Shown here: piece by piece, positions 8,795-17,714 of the stretch | Layout of the letters: the number at the start of each line of letters is the position of its first letter | Numbering within the stretch: position 1 is the first letter of the stretch | Assembly (NCBI RefSeq): GCF_001625085.1 | Contig: NZ_BDAW01000011.1 | Location: 62,001 to 126,000 of the forward strand | DNA from: Nocardia acidivorans NBRC 108247 | Lineage (GTDB): Bacteria > Actinomycetota > Actinomycetes > Mycobacteriales > Mycobacteriaceae | Reading direction: 5' to 3' | Length of the DNA stretch: 64,000 bases | Program-made: the position numbers and the translations under genes | Notes under the pieces: model-generated | The model's input: the letters and a program-made list of their open reading frames with translations, nothing else | What the model was told of the DNA's origin: nothing | The model's database searches: none

Positions 8795-10249
8795 TCAGCG
8801 AGTGCGGACCGCCGGGCGCGGGTTCCGGAAAATGAGCGCCACGGCGAAGGTCAGCGCCGCGATTCCCGCCGCAGCGGCGAACGCCGTCGTCATTCCACCG
8901 ACCAGCGCGTGCTGGGGCGAACCACCCGCGCCGCGCGCCGCACTGCCGAAAACCGTGACCAGGATGGCCAATCCGAGTGCGGCGCCGGTTTGCTGCAGGG
9001 TCTGCATGGCGCCGCCCGCGGCACCGGCCTCGTGCGGTTCGACATTCGACATGATGATCACACTCAGCGGTGCGACCGCCAGGCCGATACCGCAGCCCAT
9101 GAACAGCATCGCGAGGAACAGCAGCGGAAAGTAGCCGGTGTCCGGGGTCAGCCGGGTCAGCAGCACCAGGCCCGCCACCATCGACGCCGCACCGGTCATG
9201 GTCAAGGGCCGCGGGCCGAAGCGCGGCAGCAGCCGCGGAATCGCGCGAATCATGGTGAACATGAGTACGGCGGTGGGCAGGAAAGCGAAACCGGTTGCCA
9301 GCGCACTCAATCCGAGCACATCCTGCAGGAACTGGGTCAGGAAGAAGAACATCGACATACCCGCCATGGGCGCCAGGAACATGCTCGCGTAGGCGGCGGC
9401 CCGATTGCGGTCGGCGAACAGGCGCAGCGGGAGCAGTGGTTGCGCCACCCGCGACTCGATGGCCAGGAAGGCCGCGATCAGCACGGCCCCGGCCGCGAGC
9501 GGGATATCGGTCTCGGTGGTGCCCCAGCCGTGCGCGGCGGCGCTGATGAATCCGTAGACCAGGGCGGCCACACCGGTGGTGGCGGTGAGCGCGCCGGGCA
9601 GGTCGAGCCGCGCCGGTTGCCGTTGTGCCGCAGGCAGATAGCGCAGCGCCAGCAGCACCACGAGCAGACCGGACGGCACATTGATGAACAGCACCGAGCG
9701 CCAGCTCAGCCACTGGGTGAGCAGACCGCCGACGATGAGGCCGATAGCGAAACCGGCACTGGACATTCCGGAGAACAGCGCCAGTACTCGCATGCGCGCC
9801 TTGGGATCGGCGAAGGTGGTGGTCAGCAGGGCCAGGGTATTGGGTGCGGCCATGGCCGCGCCGAGGCCCTGGCCGATCCGGGCGATGAGTAGCCAGGTGG
9901 CCGAGGGTGCGAGCCCGCCCGCCAGCGAGGCCAGGGTGAACAGCGCGGCCCCGGCGATGAAGAGGGCGCGGCGGCCGAGCAGGTCACCGGCGCGCCCGCC
10001 GAGCAGCAGTAATCCGCCGAAGACCAGGGTGTAGGCATTCATCACCCAGGACAGGCCGGCCGGGGTGAAGTGCAGCTCGGATTGAATGCGGGGCAGCGCC
10101 ACATTCATCACGGTGATGTCCAGGACGATCATCAATTGGCAGGTCAGCAGGATGGCCAGGACGAGGCCCGGGCGGGGTTGCCGCGCCCGGGGTACGGTCG
10201 CGGCGGACGTGCTGGAGACAGCGTTATTCGAGGTGAGAGCGGTCGACAA
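8795..10249 (-). CDS. MFS drug exporter, DHA2 (EmrB/QacA) family
   Basis: This 484-residue membrane protein has about 14 predicted transmembrane helices. It carries the loop motif GRAGDLLGRR after helix 2 and the LDITVMNVALP motif in helix 1 that marks proton-driven multidrug exporters with 14 helices. The start is a TTG at 10249 with GGAG at 10256-10259, six bases away. It is the first gene of the minus-strand run leading into the FAAL and NRPS, with about 170 bases to the FAAL start. It faces a TetR gene across a region packed with inverted repeats. It probably exports the NRPS product or gives self-resistance. It could instead be a stand-alone TetR-controlled pump that happens to abut the cluster. 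Confidence 0.9.
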   Translation of the reverse strand: MSTALTSNNAVSSTSAATVPRARQPRPGLVLAILLTCQLMIVLDITVMNVALPRIQSELHFTPAGLSWVMNAYTLVFGGLLLLGGRAGDLLGRRALFIAGAALFTLASLAGGLAPSATWLLIARIGQGLGAAMAAPNTLALLTTTFADPKARMRVLALFSGMSSAGFAIGLIVGGLLTQWLSWRSVLFINVPSGLLVVLLALRYLPAAQRQPARLDLPGALTATTGVAALVYGFISAAAHGWGTTETDIPLAAGAVLIAAFLAIESRVAQPLLPLRLFADRNRAAAYASMFLAPMAGMSMFFFLTQFLQDVLGLSALATGFAFLPTAVLMFTMIRAIPRLLPRFGPRPLTMTGAASMVAGLVLLTRLTPDTGYFPLLFLAMLFMGCGIGLAVAPLSVIIMSNVEPHEAGAAGGAMQTLQQTGAALGLAILVTVFGSAARGAGGSPQHALVGGMTTAFAAAAGIAALTFAVALIFRNPRPAVRTR

Positions 10250-10273
10250 GAGAAGCTCCAGAGGTTAGGAATC

Positions 10274-10362
10274 AAACGGAGGCATCCTCCGTTTCCACCG
10301 GAGTTATCATATGGAGGGTTCCTCCATTTGCGCAAGCCTATCCGGAGGGTCCATCCGTTTTC
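10274..10362. promoter_or_regulatory. Repeated TetR-type operators between exporter and regulator
   Basis: The intergenic region holds a perfect inverted repeat, AAACGGAGG-cat-CCTCCGTTT at 10274-10294, and a second perfect one, ATGGAGG-gtt-CCTCCAT at 10311-10327. A third, imperfect copy (CGGAGG-gtc-CATCCG) lies near 10343-10357. All have a three-base centre and the same half-site, and all lie between the divergent starts at 10249 and 10376. This is the expected layout for autoregulation by the TetR protein and co-control of the exporter and NRPS operon. Binding itself is inferred. Confidence 0.7.
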
Positions 10363-10375
10363 CAGTGGAGGGTTC

Positions 10376-10957
10376 GTGGAAGCACCGCCGACCGCAAAGC
10401 CGATGCGCGCCGACGCCCGGCGCAATTACGAGCGCATTGTCTCGACCGCGCAGGCGGCCTTCGCCGAGCTGGGCCCCGAGGCCGCGCTGGAGGAGATCGC
10501 CCGCCGGGCGGGAATCGGCATCGGCACCCTCTACCGGCACTTCCCCCATCGCGAGGCGCTGATCGAGACCGTCTACCGGTCCAATATCGAACAGCTCAGC
10601 CAGCGCGCCCACGAACTACTCGAAAGCAATACGCCCACAACGGCTCTCGAACTGTGGTTGCGGGAGCAGGTGAACTGGGTGATGGCCAATCGCAGTCTGG
10701 CCACCACCCTCAAGGCCGGTATGGATCATGACTCACCGACCTTCACGCTGTGCCGCACGGCGATCAACGCCGCCGCGACCGCGCTGCTCGAGGGCGCGCA
10801 GTCCGAAGGCACTATTCGCACCGATATCGAACCGCGCGACCTGCTCCGATTGGGCCACGGCATCGGCGTCGCATGTGAGACCACCCCCGAGGCCGCCGAG
10901 CGACTGCTCGCGGTGACCATGGACGGAATGCGGGTCTCCGCGAAGGCCCGCAACTGA
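10376..10957 (+). CDS. TetR-family transcriptional regulator
   Basis: This is a 193-residue repressor with a typical N-terminal TetR helix-turn-helix (IVSTAQAAFAELG, then EEIARRAGIGIGTLYRHF). The C-terminal ligand domain is of the SbtR type and has no diagnostic residues. The start is the GTG at 10376 with GGAGG at 10367-10371; an ATG at 10403 is a weaker alternative. It is divergent from the exporter at 10249 and shares the repeated operators. It probably represses the exporter-FAAL-NRPS operon until the product or a related compound binds. The ligand is unknown. Confidence 0.88.
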   Translation: MEAPPTAKPMRADARRNYERIVSTAQAAFAELGPEAALEEIARRAGIGIGTLYRHFPHREALIETVYRSNIEQLSQRAHELLESNTPTTALELWLREQVNWVMANRSLATTLKAGMDHDSPTFTLCRTAINAAATALLEGAQSEGTIRTDIEPRDLLRLGHGIGVACETTPEAAERLLAVTMDGMRVSAKARN

Positions 10958-11169
10958 TTTCGCGCCCCGCGGTCAGCGCTTGGCGGACCGGCCGACTCGT
11001 TTGATGCGGACCGGCCGATCACCGGGCGCGTTCTCGATATCGTCGAGTTGCGCGACGATGGTGGCGCGCAGGTCGCCGCGCCGCACGGGGTCCCCGGTAA
11101 ACCTCGCATCGGGGGCGAGACTCGCATTGCCGAAAATTCGCCCACACCGAATCCGGAGGTTCGCCCGCA
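10958..11169. other. Intergenic region, no convincing gene
   Basis: These 212 bases separate the TetR stop from the SGNH hydrolase start. A possible 37-codon minus-strand frame (10973-11086, GTG start) would encode a basic peptide ending GRSAKR, but it has no good ribosome site. The right end holds GGAGG at 11155-11159, which serves the hydrolase. Confidence 0.4.
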
Positions 11170-12093
11170 GTGATGGCTCCGCGCTCCACCCGAAACACCC
11201 TGGTGACACTGGGTGTGCTCACAGTGTGCTGCACTTCGCTTCCGGCTCATGCCGATACCGCGACGTATCGGGAGTACGTCGCGCTCGGTGATTCCTGGAC
11301 CGCGGCGGTCTTCACCACGCTGCCACCGACCACCACCGATGTGCCGGTGGACTGCGTGCAGTCCTCCTCGAACTATCCCCATCAGGTGGCGGCCGCGCTG
11401 GGTATCACGAACTTCCGCGATGCCAGCTGCGCCTCGGCCACCACCGTCGATATGACCACCGCCCAGGAGCTACCGCTGGGCGGGATCAATCCGCCGCAGT
11501 TCGACAAGCTCACCGCGACAACGGATCTGGTCACCGTCGGCATCGGCGGCAATGACATCGGCTTCCCCACCCTGGCCTCGCGCTGCCTGCAACTGGTCCC
11601 GGCCGCCGCGTCCGAGACCGAAACCCCGGCCTGCGCCATCGCCTCGCCCGCGGATGTCACCGATCCGGTGACCGCGCGCATCGATGCCGCCGCACCGCTG
11701 ATCCAGGCCACCATCGCCGGAATCCGCGAGCGCGCGCCCAAAGCCCGTGTGCTGCTGGTCGATTACCTGAACGCGCTGCCCGTCAGCGGTAAGGGCTGCC
11801 GCCCCGATCTGCCCGCCGCCGATATCGACATCACATATCTCCGAGATAAATTCGCCCAGATGAACGCCATGCTCGCCCGGGTGGCGGCCGCATCGCACAC
11901 CGAATTGGTCAATACCTACACCCCCAGCACCGGCCATGACGTGTGCCAGCCCGCCGCCACCCGCTACGTCGAGGGCATCGCCTTCTCCTCACCGCACAAC
12001 GTCCCCGGCGCTGCTTACCCCCTGCATCCGAATGCCTTGGGCGCCAATGCCCAGACCGCCGCGGTGCTGGATCAGATCAAGCGGGGTGCATGA
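11170..12093 (+). CDS. Secreted SGNH/GDSL-family lipase or esterase
   Basis: This 307-residue protein carries the SGNH hydrolase blocks: block I ALGDSW with the nucleophile serine, block III GIGGNDIG, and a C-terminal block V PLHPNALG holding the catalytic histidine. An N-terminal signal peptide ends near ALPAHA-like residues (SLPAHA/DTA), so the enzyme acts outside the cell. Paired cysteines fit a disulfide-stabilised secreted lipase like the Streptomyces type. The GTG at 11170 is chosen over the ATG three bases on because GGAGG at 11155-11159 is better spaced. Substrate is unknown; an acyl ester is most likely. Confidence 0.88.
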   Translation: MMAPRSTRNTLVTLGVLTVCCTSLPAHADTATYREYVALGDSWTAAVFTTLPPTTTDVPVDCVQSSSNYPHQVAAALGITNFRDASCASATTVDMTTAQELPLGGINPPQFDKLTATTDLVTVGIGGNDIGFPTLASRCLQLVPAAASETETPACAIASPADVTDPVTARIDAAAPLIQATIAGIRERAPKARVLLVDYLNALPVSGKGCRPDLPAADIDITYLRDKFAQMNAMLARVAAASHTELVNTYTPSTGHDVCQPAATRYVEGIAFSSPHNVPGAAYPLHPNALGANAQTAAVLDQIKRGA

Positions 12094-12096
12094 CCC

Positions 12097-12606
12097 TCAG
12101 CTGAGATAGGCCCCGAGCAGCGGTGCGGCCTCGACCGGATGCCGCGCCGCGACCCCGGTGCCGATATCCCGGAACTCCCATCCGGCGAGTCCCCGGATCA
12201 GCACGCCGACAACGAGCCCGGGATAGGGCAGGCCGCTGAGTTCGAACCGCCGGAACTCGGTCTCCTCGGCGCCACTCACCAAGCGGCAGAACGCGTTCTC
12301 GACCTCGTCGAGGTTCTGCCCGGTGTAGCAGGTCACCAACAACACCACCGCGGTCACATTCGGATCGATCCGGGTCAGATCGATTCCGATGACCTCGTCA
12401 TCACCCCGGCCCTCCCCCGTCAGACTGTCGCCGCCGTGCCGAATCGATCCGTCCACCGAGCTCAACTGCTCGTGGTACACCACATCGACCAGCCTGTCCG
12501 CGCTGAACATCAGCGCCGCCACATTCAGATCGATGTCCAGGGACCGCCCGAACCACTTGGGCTGCGCCGGATCCCAGCCGAGCCCTACCGTCAGATGTTC
12601 CAACAT
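12097..12606 (-). CDS. TerD-family stress/tellurium-resistance protein
   Basis: This 169-residue protein is a TerD domain: GLGWDP near the start, SLDIDLNVAALMF as the calcium-binding core strand, and HGGDSLTGEGRGDDE followed by IGIDLTRIDP. TerD proteins are small calcium-binding cytoplasmic proteins linked to tellurite, phage and general stress responses. The ATG at 12606 gives the normal family length; the longer frame to 12849 runs into the upstream gene. It lies 79 bases downstream of the TerD-TerA fusion gene on the same strand and is probably co-transcribed. The stop lies three bases past the stop of the convergent hydrolase. Confidence 0.88.
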   Translation of the reverse strand: MLEHLTVGLGWDPAQPKWFGRSLDIDLNVAALMFSADRLVDVVYHEQLSSVDGSIRHGGDSLTGEGRGDDEVIGIDLTRIDPNVTAVVLLVTCYTGQNLDEVENAFCRLVSGAEETEFRRFELSGLPYPGLVVGVLIRGLAGWEFRDIGTGVAARHPVEAAPLLGAYLS

Positions 12607-12685
12607 CACTGCACCGCCTTCGCCCGCAAAGATGCCGTATGAATCGGCCTGAGCGCAAACCGGATGGGGAATAATGCGGCGGCCG

Positions 12686-14125
12686 TCAGTCCTTGCCGCG
12701 GCCCGCCTTGATCTCGAAGTTCCAGTTGTAGAGGCGGACGATTTCGGCGATGCCCGCACCGGGACGACCGGCGGGTGGGCGGATGAAGGTGCATTCGCGC
12801 CGAACCACCAACTCGCCGTTGATGTTCTCGATGACGGCCAGCACGGCATCGCGGGAGTCGTTGGTGCAGCCGTCCAGGGTCATTTCGATCGGCGGGCTGT
12901 TGAGCGGGTAGAGGGTGGCGGTGGCGTGGACGCCGCGGAAATCCCGTGCGCCCTCGTAAATCGAGGTGAATACCAGGATGCGGCGGAAGAATCGGGTGAA
13001 ATCCAGGTTGATGTCGATATTCTCGCCCGTCGCGCTGGAACCGGTGCGATCGTCCTGGTCCAGGCGGATGAACGGCGGATTGTTCAGGTCGCCGAAGCGG
13101 CGGTCCAGGGCGCGCACGGAACCGATTGCGCCATTGACCAATTCGTAGAAGCAGCACAGATCCAGGTCGAGGTCATTGCGCTTGCGGCCGAACAGGCCGG
13201 TGCCGCGGTCCATGCCCCAGTTGAGGTTGAAGCGCATGGTGCCGCCGGTGACACCGGATTTGGTGAGCGAGACCGTCGGCGCGTCCTTGGTCAGCGCGAT
13301 CTTGGCCAGGTTCACCGGGGCCGCCGGGGGCTGGGGGACGAACGGCTGGGTGGGCGCGGGCGGCGGCGCATACTGCGGCGGCGGAACGTAGTGCTGCTGG
13401 GGCTGCGGCGAATACGGCTGCGCGGACGGCGAATACGGCTGCGCGGACGGCGGCATCGGCTGAACGGGGGGCGGCATGTGCTGCTGCGCGGACCGCGGCA
13501 TCGGCGGGACCGGAGGGGACGGCGTATACGGCTGCGGTGCGGGCGCATAGGGCTGCGGTGCGGGCGCGGATCGACTCGGCGCCGGTGCCGCGTGCCGGGT
13601 GGGCGCGGGCTCGTCATCCACCGAAATACCGAAATCGGTTGCCAGCCCGGCCAAGCCGGAGGCATACCCCTGCCCCACCGCGCGGAACTTCCAGGCCCCC
13701 TGCCGCCGGTACAGTTCACCCAGCACGAACGCGGTCTCGGCACCCGCGTCGGCACTGTCGAATCGCGCGATCTCGGCCCCGCTCGCGGCATCGAGCACCC
13801 GCACGTACAGACCCTGGAACTGCCGGAAGGTGCCGCCCGAGGTGGAGGCCGCGATCACAATGGTCTCGATCTGCGGTTCCACCCGCGCCAGCTCCACGAA
13901 CAGCACATCGAGCACCGTCGAACCCTGCTGCTTACCCTCGTGCCGCACCGAACCGGAGGGATGCCGGGGCTGGTTGTAGAAGACGAAGTCGCTGTCCGAG
14001 CGCACCTTTCCCGCCACCAACAGCAGTGCCGAGGCATCGGCATCCGGAACCCCGGGCCCCGCCCGCCATCCCAGCTCGACCCGAACCGCACTCGCCGGCA
14101 CCGGAACATTGGCGCCCTTCATCAT
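12686..14125 (-). CDS. TerD-TerA fusion protein with proline/tyrosine-rich linker
   Basis: About 479 residues make three parts. The first 170 are a TerD-like domain (MKGANVPVP start, [21 protein letters not shown]). Next comes a roughly 120-residue linker made of short Pro-Tyr-Ser-Gln-Ala repeats such as [11 protein letters not shown] and [13 protein letters not shown]. The C-terminal 200 residues are a TerA-type domain ([58 protein letters not shown]). The family is tied to calcium-dependent tellurium and stress resistance. The start is taken at the ATG pair at 14122-14125; a TTG at 14140 is possible. The linker could give flexible tethering or self-association. Confidence 0.85.
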   Translation of the reverse strand: MMKGANVPVPASAVRVELGWRAGPGVPDADASALLLVAGKVRSDSDFVFYNQPRHPSGSVRHEGKQQGSTVLDVLFVELARVEPQIETIVIAASTSGGTFRQFQGLYVRVLDAASGAEIARFDSADAGAETAFVLGELYRRQGAWKFRAVGQGYASGLAGLATDFGISVDDEPAPTRHAAPAPSRSAPAPQPYAPAPQPYTPSPPVPPMPRSAQQHMPPPVQPMPPSAQPYSPSAQPYSPQPQQHYVPPPQYAPPPAPTQPFVPQPPAAPVNLAKIALTKDAPTVSLTKSGVTGGTMRFNLNWGMDRGTGLFGRKRNDLDLDLCCFYELVNGAIGSVRALDRRFGDLNNPPFIRLDQDDRTGSSATGENIDINLDFTRFFRRILVFTSIYEGARDFRGVHATATLYPLNSPPIEMTLDGCTNDSRDAVLAVIENINGELVVRRECTFIRPPAGRPGAGIAEIVRLYNWNFEIKAGRGKD

Positions 14126-14239
14126 CCCCACGAGAGCCAACTATACGAGCCGCCCACCGATCCCACGAGCACGCCGATCACCCATCACCGGCCCGCTCCC
14201 GGGCCCCTCGTCGGCCAGCTCGCGGTCGGCGGATCAGGC

Positions 14240-14779
14240 TCAGACGATTCTGGCGTCCAGGACCTGATAGCTGCCGGCGTGGAAGCCGCCGACAATGCAC
14301 CCGGTGACCGCGCCGGGGCTGACCTCGGGCGGGGCGGTGAGGATTCGGAGGGTGTGGCCGGACCCCAGGCCGCCGACGATTTTCAGGTGGTTGGTGGACT
14401 GTTGGCCAAGCGTCCACTCCCAGGTACCGATGACGTGGCTGTTCTGGCCGTTGTCCCAGATGACGAGCAGGTCGGCGCGGCCACCTCGACTGCCGTAGCA
14501 GGTGGCGGCAGGTTCGAAGCTGCTGCCGATAATGGTGCCGACCCCGATATCGGTGGGCGCGCCGTGGCAGTCGACCAGGTGGCCGCCGATATTGCTGGCC
14601 ACGGGCGTCTGCGAGCTACCGGTGAAGCCGGGGCCGTTGGCCTGCCAGGTGAGGGTTCCGGCGGTGCAACCGCCCTCGTCGAGGGTGGAATCCGCGGTCG
14701 CGGGCCCGGCGGCGAAGGCCATCGCAGTCAGAAATACTACTGTTCCTGTCGCGCTGAACGCACTTCGGAGCATCGACAT
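14240..14779 (-). CDS. Secreted hypothetical protein
   Basis: This 179-residue protein begins with a signal peptide (MSMLRSAF..., hydrophobic core TVVFLTAMAFAAG, cleavage near ATADS). The mature part is rich in glycine and beta-strand patterns and has four cysteines that could form two disulfides. I recognise no domain. The ATG at 14779 has a GGGAGAGG-like site upstream; the frame extends to 14803. It is transcribed alone. The signal peptide is clear; the function is unknown. Confidence 0.75.
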   Translation of the reverse strand: MSMLRSAFSATGTVVFLTAMAFAAGPATADSTLDEGGCTAGTLTWQANGPGFTGSSQTPVASNIGGHLVDCHGAPTDIGVGTIIGSSFEPAATCYGSRGGRADLLVIWDNGQNSHVIGTWEWTLGQQSTNHLKIVGGLGSGHTLRILTAPPEVSPGAVTGCIVGGFHAGSYQVLDARIV

Positions 14780-14981
14780 GTCCTGCACCTCTCCCGAGAT
14801 CATCGTTGATCGAACAGAGTGGGCAATCGCAATATCGTCCGGTTAGAGGCTAGAGCGGGCATGTCACCCCGGGGCAACAATCGGGCAAATCAACGAAAAC
14901 ACCCGCGAAGGCCCGAACCGAGCCCGGCCGCCCGTGATCGGGCGGTCCGGGGCCGGGAACCGGTGTGCTGCGGGCGGGTGC

Positions 14982-15950
14982 TCAGTCGCGGGCGGGCACC
15001 GGGGCGATCTCGGTGGCGACCACCGCCGACTCCTGCTGCGGCACAGCCGCTTTCGCGACCTCCACATCGGGCAGCATGCGATGCAGCTGGCTCAGGCCCT
15101 GCAGGGCCACCCCCGGCAGCAGGCGATTGAACCAAATCGACAGCGCGCCATGCAGATTCTCCAGGTGCATGGGGCGGCGCACGATGGCGTCGACCAGCAT
15201 ATCCACCGCGGCATCGGCCGAGAGCGCCGTATAGCCGGTCCAGCCCAGTTCGGCGCTCAGATCGGTGGCCACCAGCGGCAGCCGCACATCGGTGAAAGAG
15301 ACTCCGTCGGCGAGACATTCGCTCGCCGCCACCCGCATGACCGCCTCCAGCGCGGCCTTGGAGCCCAGGTACGCGGAGAACCGCGGCACATCGGTGATCA
15401 CGCCGAGCGAGGAGCTCGACACCACATGGCCCGAACCCCGGCGGCGCATCTCCGGCAGCAACCGCAGCATCAGCCCGACCGGGCCGAAGTAATTGATGCG
15501 CATGGTGCGTTCGAAATCGTGCAGGCGATGCTCCGAGGCCGCGATCGACCGCCAGATGGAGCGACCCGCGTTGTTCACCAGAATGTCCGGTGCGCCGAAC
15601 TCGACCAGCATCTCATCGGCGAGCTTGTCGATGCCCTCGGCGGTGGACAGATCCGAGGTGATGGCGAACGCCTGCCCGCCCCGGGTCCGGATCTCGGCCG
15701 CGAGCTGATCCAATTCACTTGTGCGGCGGGCGGTTACGACCACGGTCGCCCCGGCGTCCGCCACCCGCAATGCCAGCGCGCGGCCGATGCCGCTGGACGC
15801 GCCGGTAATGAGCACCGTCTTGCCCGCCACCCGATCCCGCAGTGTGGGCCCGAACGGCCGCGGCAAGCGCCGCGGCACGGTCAGCACATTCACCACTTGC
15901 CGCACCAACCCGACCTGGGCACCGGCAAGGGTCTCACGAATGCTCGTCAA
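14982..15950 (-). CDS. Short-chain dehydrogenase/reductase
   Basis: This classical SDR oxidises or reduces a hydroxyl or keto group with NAD(P). The cofactor loop is TGASSGIG, the NNAG motif is present, and the active-site serine (SSSSLG) is followed by YLGSK. It has an N-terminal extension of about 40 residues (VGLVRQVVNVLTVPRRLP) and a C-terminal tail after the Rossmann domain, as in membrane-associated actinobacterial SDRs that act on lipids. The start is best placed at the TTG at 15950, behind GAGGTAG; the open frame continues to an ATG at 16019. It is transcribed alone, so the substrate cannot be inferred. Confidence 0.82.
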   Translation of the reverse strand: MTSIRETLAGAQVGLVRQVVNVLTVPRRLPRPFGPTLRDRVAGKTVLITGASSGIGRALALRVADAGATVVVTARRTSELDQLAAEIRTRGGQAFAITSDLSTAEGIDKLADEMLVEFGAPDILVNNAGRSIWRSIAASEHRLHDFERTMRINYFGPVGLMLRLLPEMRRRGSGHVVSSSSLGVITDVPRFSAYLGSKAALEAVMRVAASECLADGVSFTDVRLPLVATDLSAELGWTGYTALSADAAVDMLVDAIVRRPMHLENLHGALSIWFNRLLPGVALQGLSQLHRMLPDVEVAKAAVPQQESAVVATEIAPVPARD

Positions 15951-16150
15951 CGCAACTACCTCATACTTCTTGAAGCTGAACTTCCCTGTGCCGCGATGGT
16001 ATTCGATCATCGTGACCATACGGTTACCGGAGCGCTTCCCGGGGATGCGGACACCTCGTTCCTGTGAGGTTCCTGGATTCGGGTGCGGTGGCGACCCCGA
16101 CCCCCTAGCCTCCGAAAATCATCCGTTTCAGTTAGTTGAGGACACCCTCT

Positions 16151-16537
16151 ATGCGCAAGACACTCTGGGTCAGCGGTTTCGCCCTCGCGGCCACCGCGGT
16201 ACTGGGCACCACCGGCACCGCGAACGCGGCCGGCACCAGCATGGGCACCGACTCCATCTTCACCATCGGCACCGATATCCAGGCGGGCACGTACACCACC
16301 AGCACCGCGCTGTCGACCTGTGCCTGGGCCCGGCTCTCCGCGCTCACCCCCAGCGCCACCGCCGTCCTGCAGACCGGCGGTGCGACGAACGGATCCGCCA
16401 CCGTCACAATCCAATCCACCGACGTCGCCTTCTTCACCACCGGCTGCGGCACCTGGACCCTGCGAACCTCCACCGGCTCCTCGGGCCTGGGCGGCGGTCT
16501 GCTCTCCGGCCTGCTCTCCGGCTCCGCCGGGGCCTGA
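16151..16537 (+). CDS. Secreted hypothetical protein, Thr/Ser/Gly-rich
   Basis: This 128-residue protein has a clear signal peptide (MRKTLWV, then FALAATAVLG, cleavage near TANA/AGTSM). The mature part is low in charge, rich in Thr, Ser and Gly, and has two cysteines (TCAWAR, GCGTWTLR). The pattern resembles small secreted actinobacterial proteins in which an IGTDIQAGTYTT-like strand repeats. The ATG at 16151 has GAGG at 16138-16141. Function is unknown. Confidence 0.72.
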   Translation: MRKTLWVSGFALAATAVLGTTGTANAAGTSMGTDSIFTIGTDIQAGTYTTSTALSTCAWARLSALTPSATAVLQTGGATNGSATVTIQSTDVAFFTTGCGTWTLRTSTGSSGLGGGLLSGLLSGSAGA

Positions 16538-16568
16538 GTCGGGAGCCCACCGCCGGGACTGCGCCGCT

Positions 16569-17714
16569 TCACCATTCGGCGAAGGCGCCGTCCCGGCGGT
16601 GCCATACCGGATTGCGCCAGCGATGCCCTACCTCGGCGGCGCGCGCCACCGCCTTCTCATCGATCTCGATACCCAATCCGGGGGCCCGCGGGCGCTCGAC
16701 ATAGCCGTCGCGGTAGGCGAAGACGGCCGGATCGAGGAGATAGTCGAGCAGATCCGAGCCGGTGTTGTAGTGAATGCCCAGGCTCTGCTCCTGGATCAGC
16801 AGGTTGGGTGTCGCGAATCCCACCTGCAGACTGGCGGCCAGCGCGATAGGACCCAGCGGACAGTGCGGGGCCAGTGCCACATCGCGGGACTCGGCCAGGG
16901 CGGCGATCCGGCGCACTTCCGAAATACCGCCCGCGTGGGAGAGATCCGGTTGCACGACGGCGACGCCGCGATCGAGGACGGTGGCGAAATCCCAACGGGA
17001 GTACAGCCTTTCGCCCGTGGCAATGGGAATGGAGGTGGCCGCGGTGATCTCGCCGATCCGATCGCTCACCTCGGGTACCAGGGGCTCTTCGACGAAGAAC
17101 GGTACATAGGGCTCCAGCAGCGGCAGCACCCGCCGCGCCATCGCGACCGAGAGCCGACCGTGGAAATCCACGGCGATATCGAAGTCGTCACCGGTGGCCG
17201 CGCGCACCGCGGCGACCCGTTCGACGATCGCGGCGGTGGCGCGCGGGGTGTCGATCGCCTCCAGTTCGGCCGAACCGTTCATTTTGATCGCGGTGAAGCC
17301 CTGCTGTTTTCGCTCCAGCGCCGCCGCGGCGACATCATCGGGTCGATCACCGCCGATCCAGCTGTACACCCGTACCCGATCGCGCACCGCGCCACCGAGC
17401 AGCTGCCAGACCGGCACCCCGAGCGCCTTGCCGGTGATATCCCACAGCGCCTGATCGATACCCGCCACCGCACTGGACAGGATCGGCCCGCCGCGATAGA
17501 AACCGCCCTTGCTGAGCACCTGCCAGTGCGCCTCGATACTCATCGGATCCCTGCCGAGGAGATAGTCGGCCAGTTCGTCGACCGCGGCGGCCACGGTGTG
17601 CGCGCGACCCTCGATCACGGGTTCGCCCCAGCCGGTGATGCCCTCGTCGGTATCGATGCGCAGGAAGCACCAGCGTGGCGCGACCAGGTGGGTGGTGAGC
17701 GCGGTGATCTTCAC
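16569..17714 (-). CDS. dgoD: D-galactonate dehydratase
   Basis: This 381-residue enolase-superfamily enzyme removes water from D-galactonate to give 2-keto-3-deoxy-D-galactonate. It matches the DgoD family closely from end to end: the metal ligands fall at D183, E209 and E235 as in E. coli DgoD, with H185 in DFHGR and the base histidine in PHCPLGP near 284. EGRAHT, FYRGGPIL and QSLGIHYN are further family signatures. The GTG at 17714 overlaps the TGA of the dehydrogenase gene (GTGA). It is the last gene of the eight-gene sugar operon. Related acid-sugar dehydratases could be confused with it, but the aldolase and kinase in the operon support galactonate. Confidence 0.92.
   Translation of the reverse strand: MKITALTTHLVAPRWCFLRIDTDEGITGWGEPVIEGRAHTVAAAVDELADYLLGRDPMSIEAHWQVLSKGGFYRGGPILSSAVAGIDQALWDITGKALGVPVWQLLGGAVRDRVRVYSWIGGDRPDDVAAAALERKQQGFTAIKMNGSAELEAIDTPRATAAIVERVAAVRAATGDDFDIAVDFHGRLSVAMARRVLPLLEPYVPFFVEEPLVPEVSDRIGEITAATSIPIATGERLYSRWDFATVLDRGVAVVQPDLSHAGGISEVRRIAALAESRDVALAPHCPLGPIALAASLQVGFATPNLLIQEQSLGIHYNTGSDLLDYLLDPAVFAYRDGYVERPRAPGLGIEIDEKAVARAAEVGHRWRNPVWHRRDGAFAEW

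Noticed and set aside
10973..11209. A minus-strand frame across the hydrolase start
   Set aside because: It overlaps the signal peptide of a firm gene and has no ribosome site; only its tail (10973-11086) might be a tiny gene.
13330..13600. Repetitive DNA resembling a CRISPR or tandem array
   Set aside because: It is the coding sequence of the Pro-Tyr linker; units are short, vary in length and have no unique spacers.
12674..14809. A 711-codon plus-strand frame opposite the TerD-TerA gene
   Set aside because: The minus strand encodes clear TerD and TerA motifs, and this frame is low-complexity.
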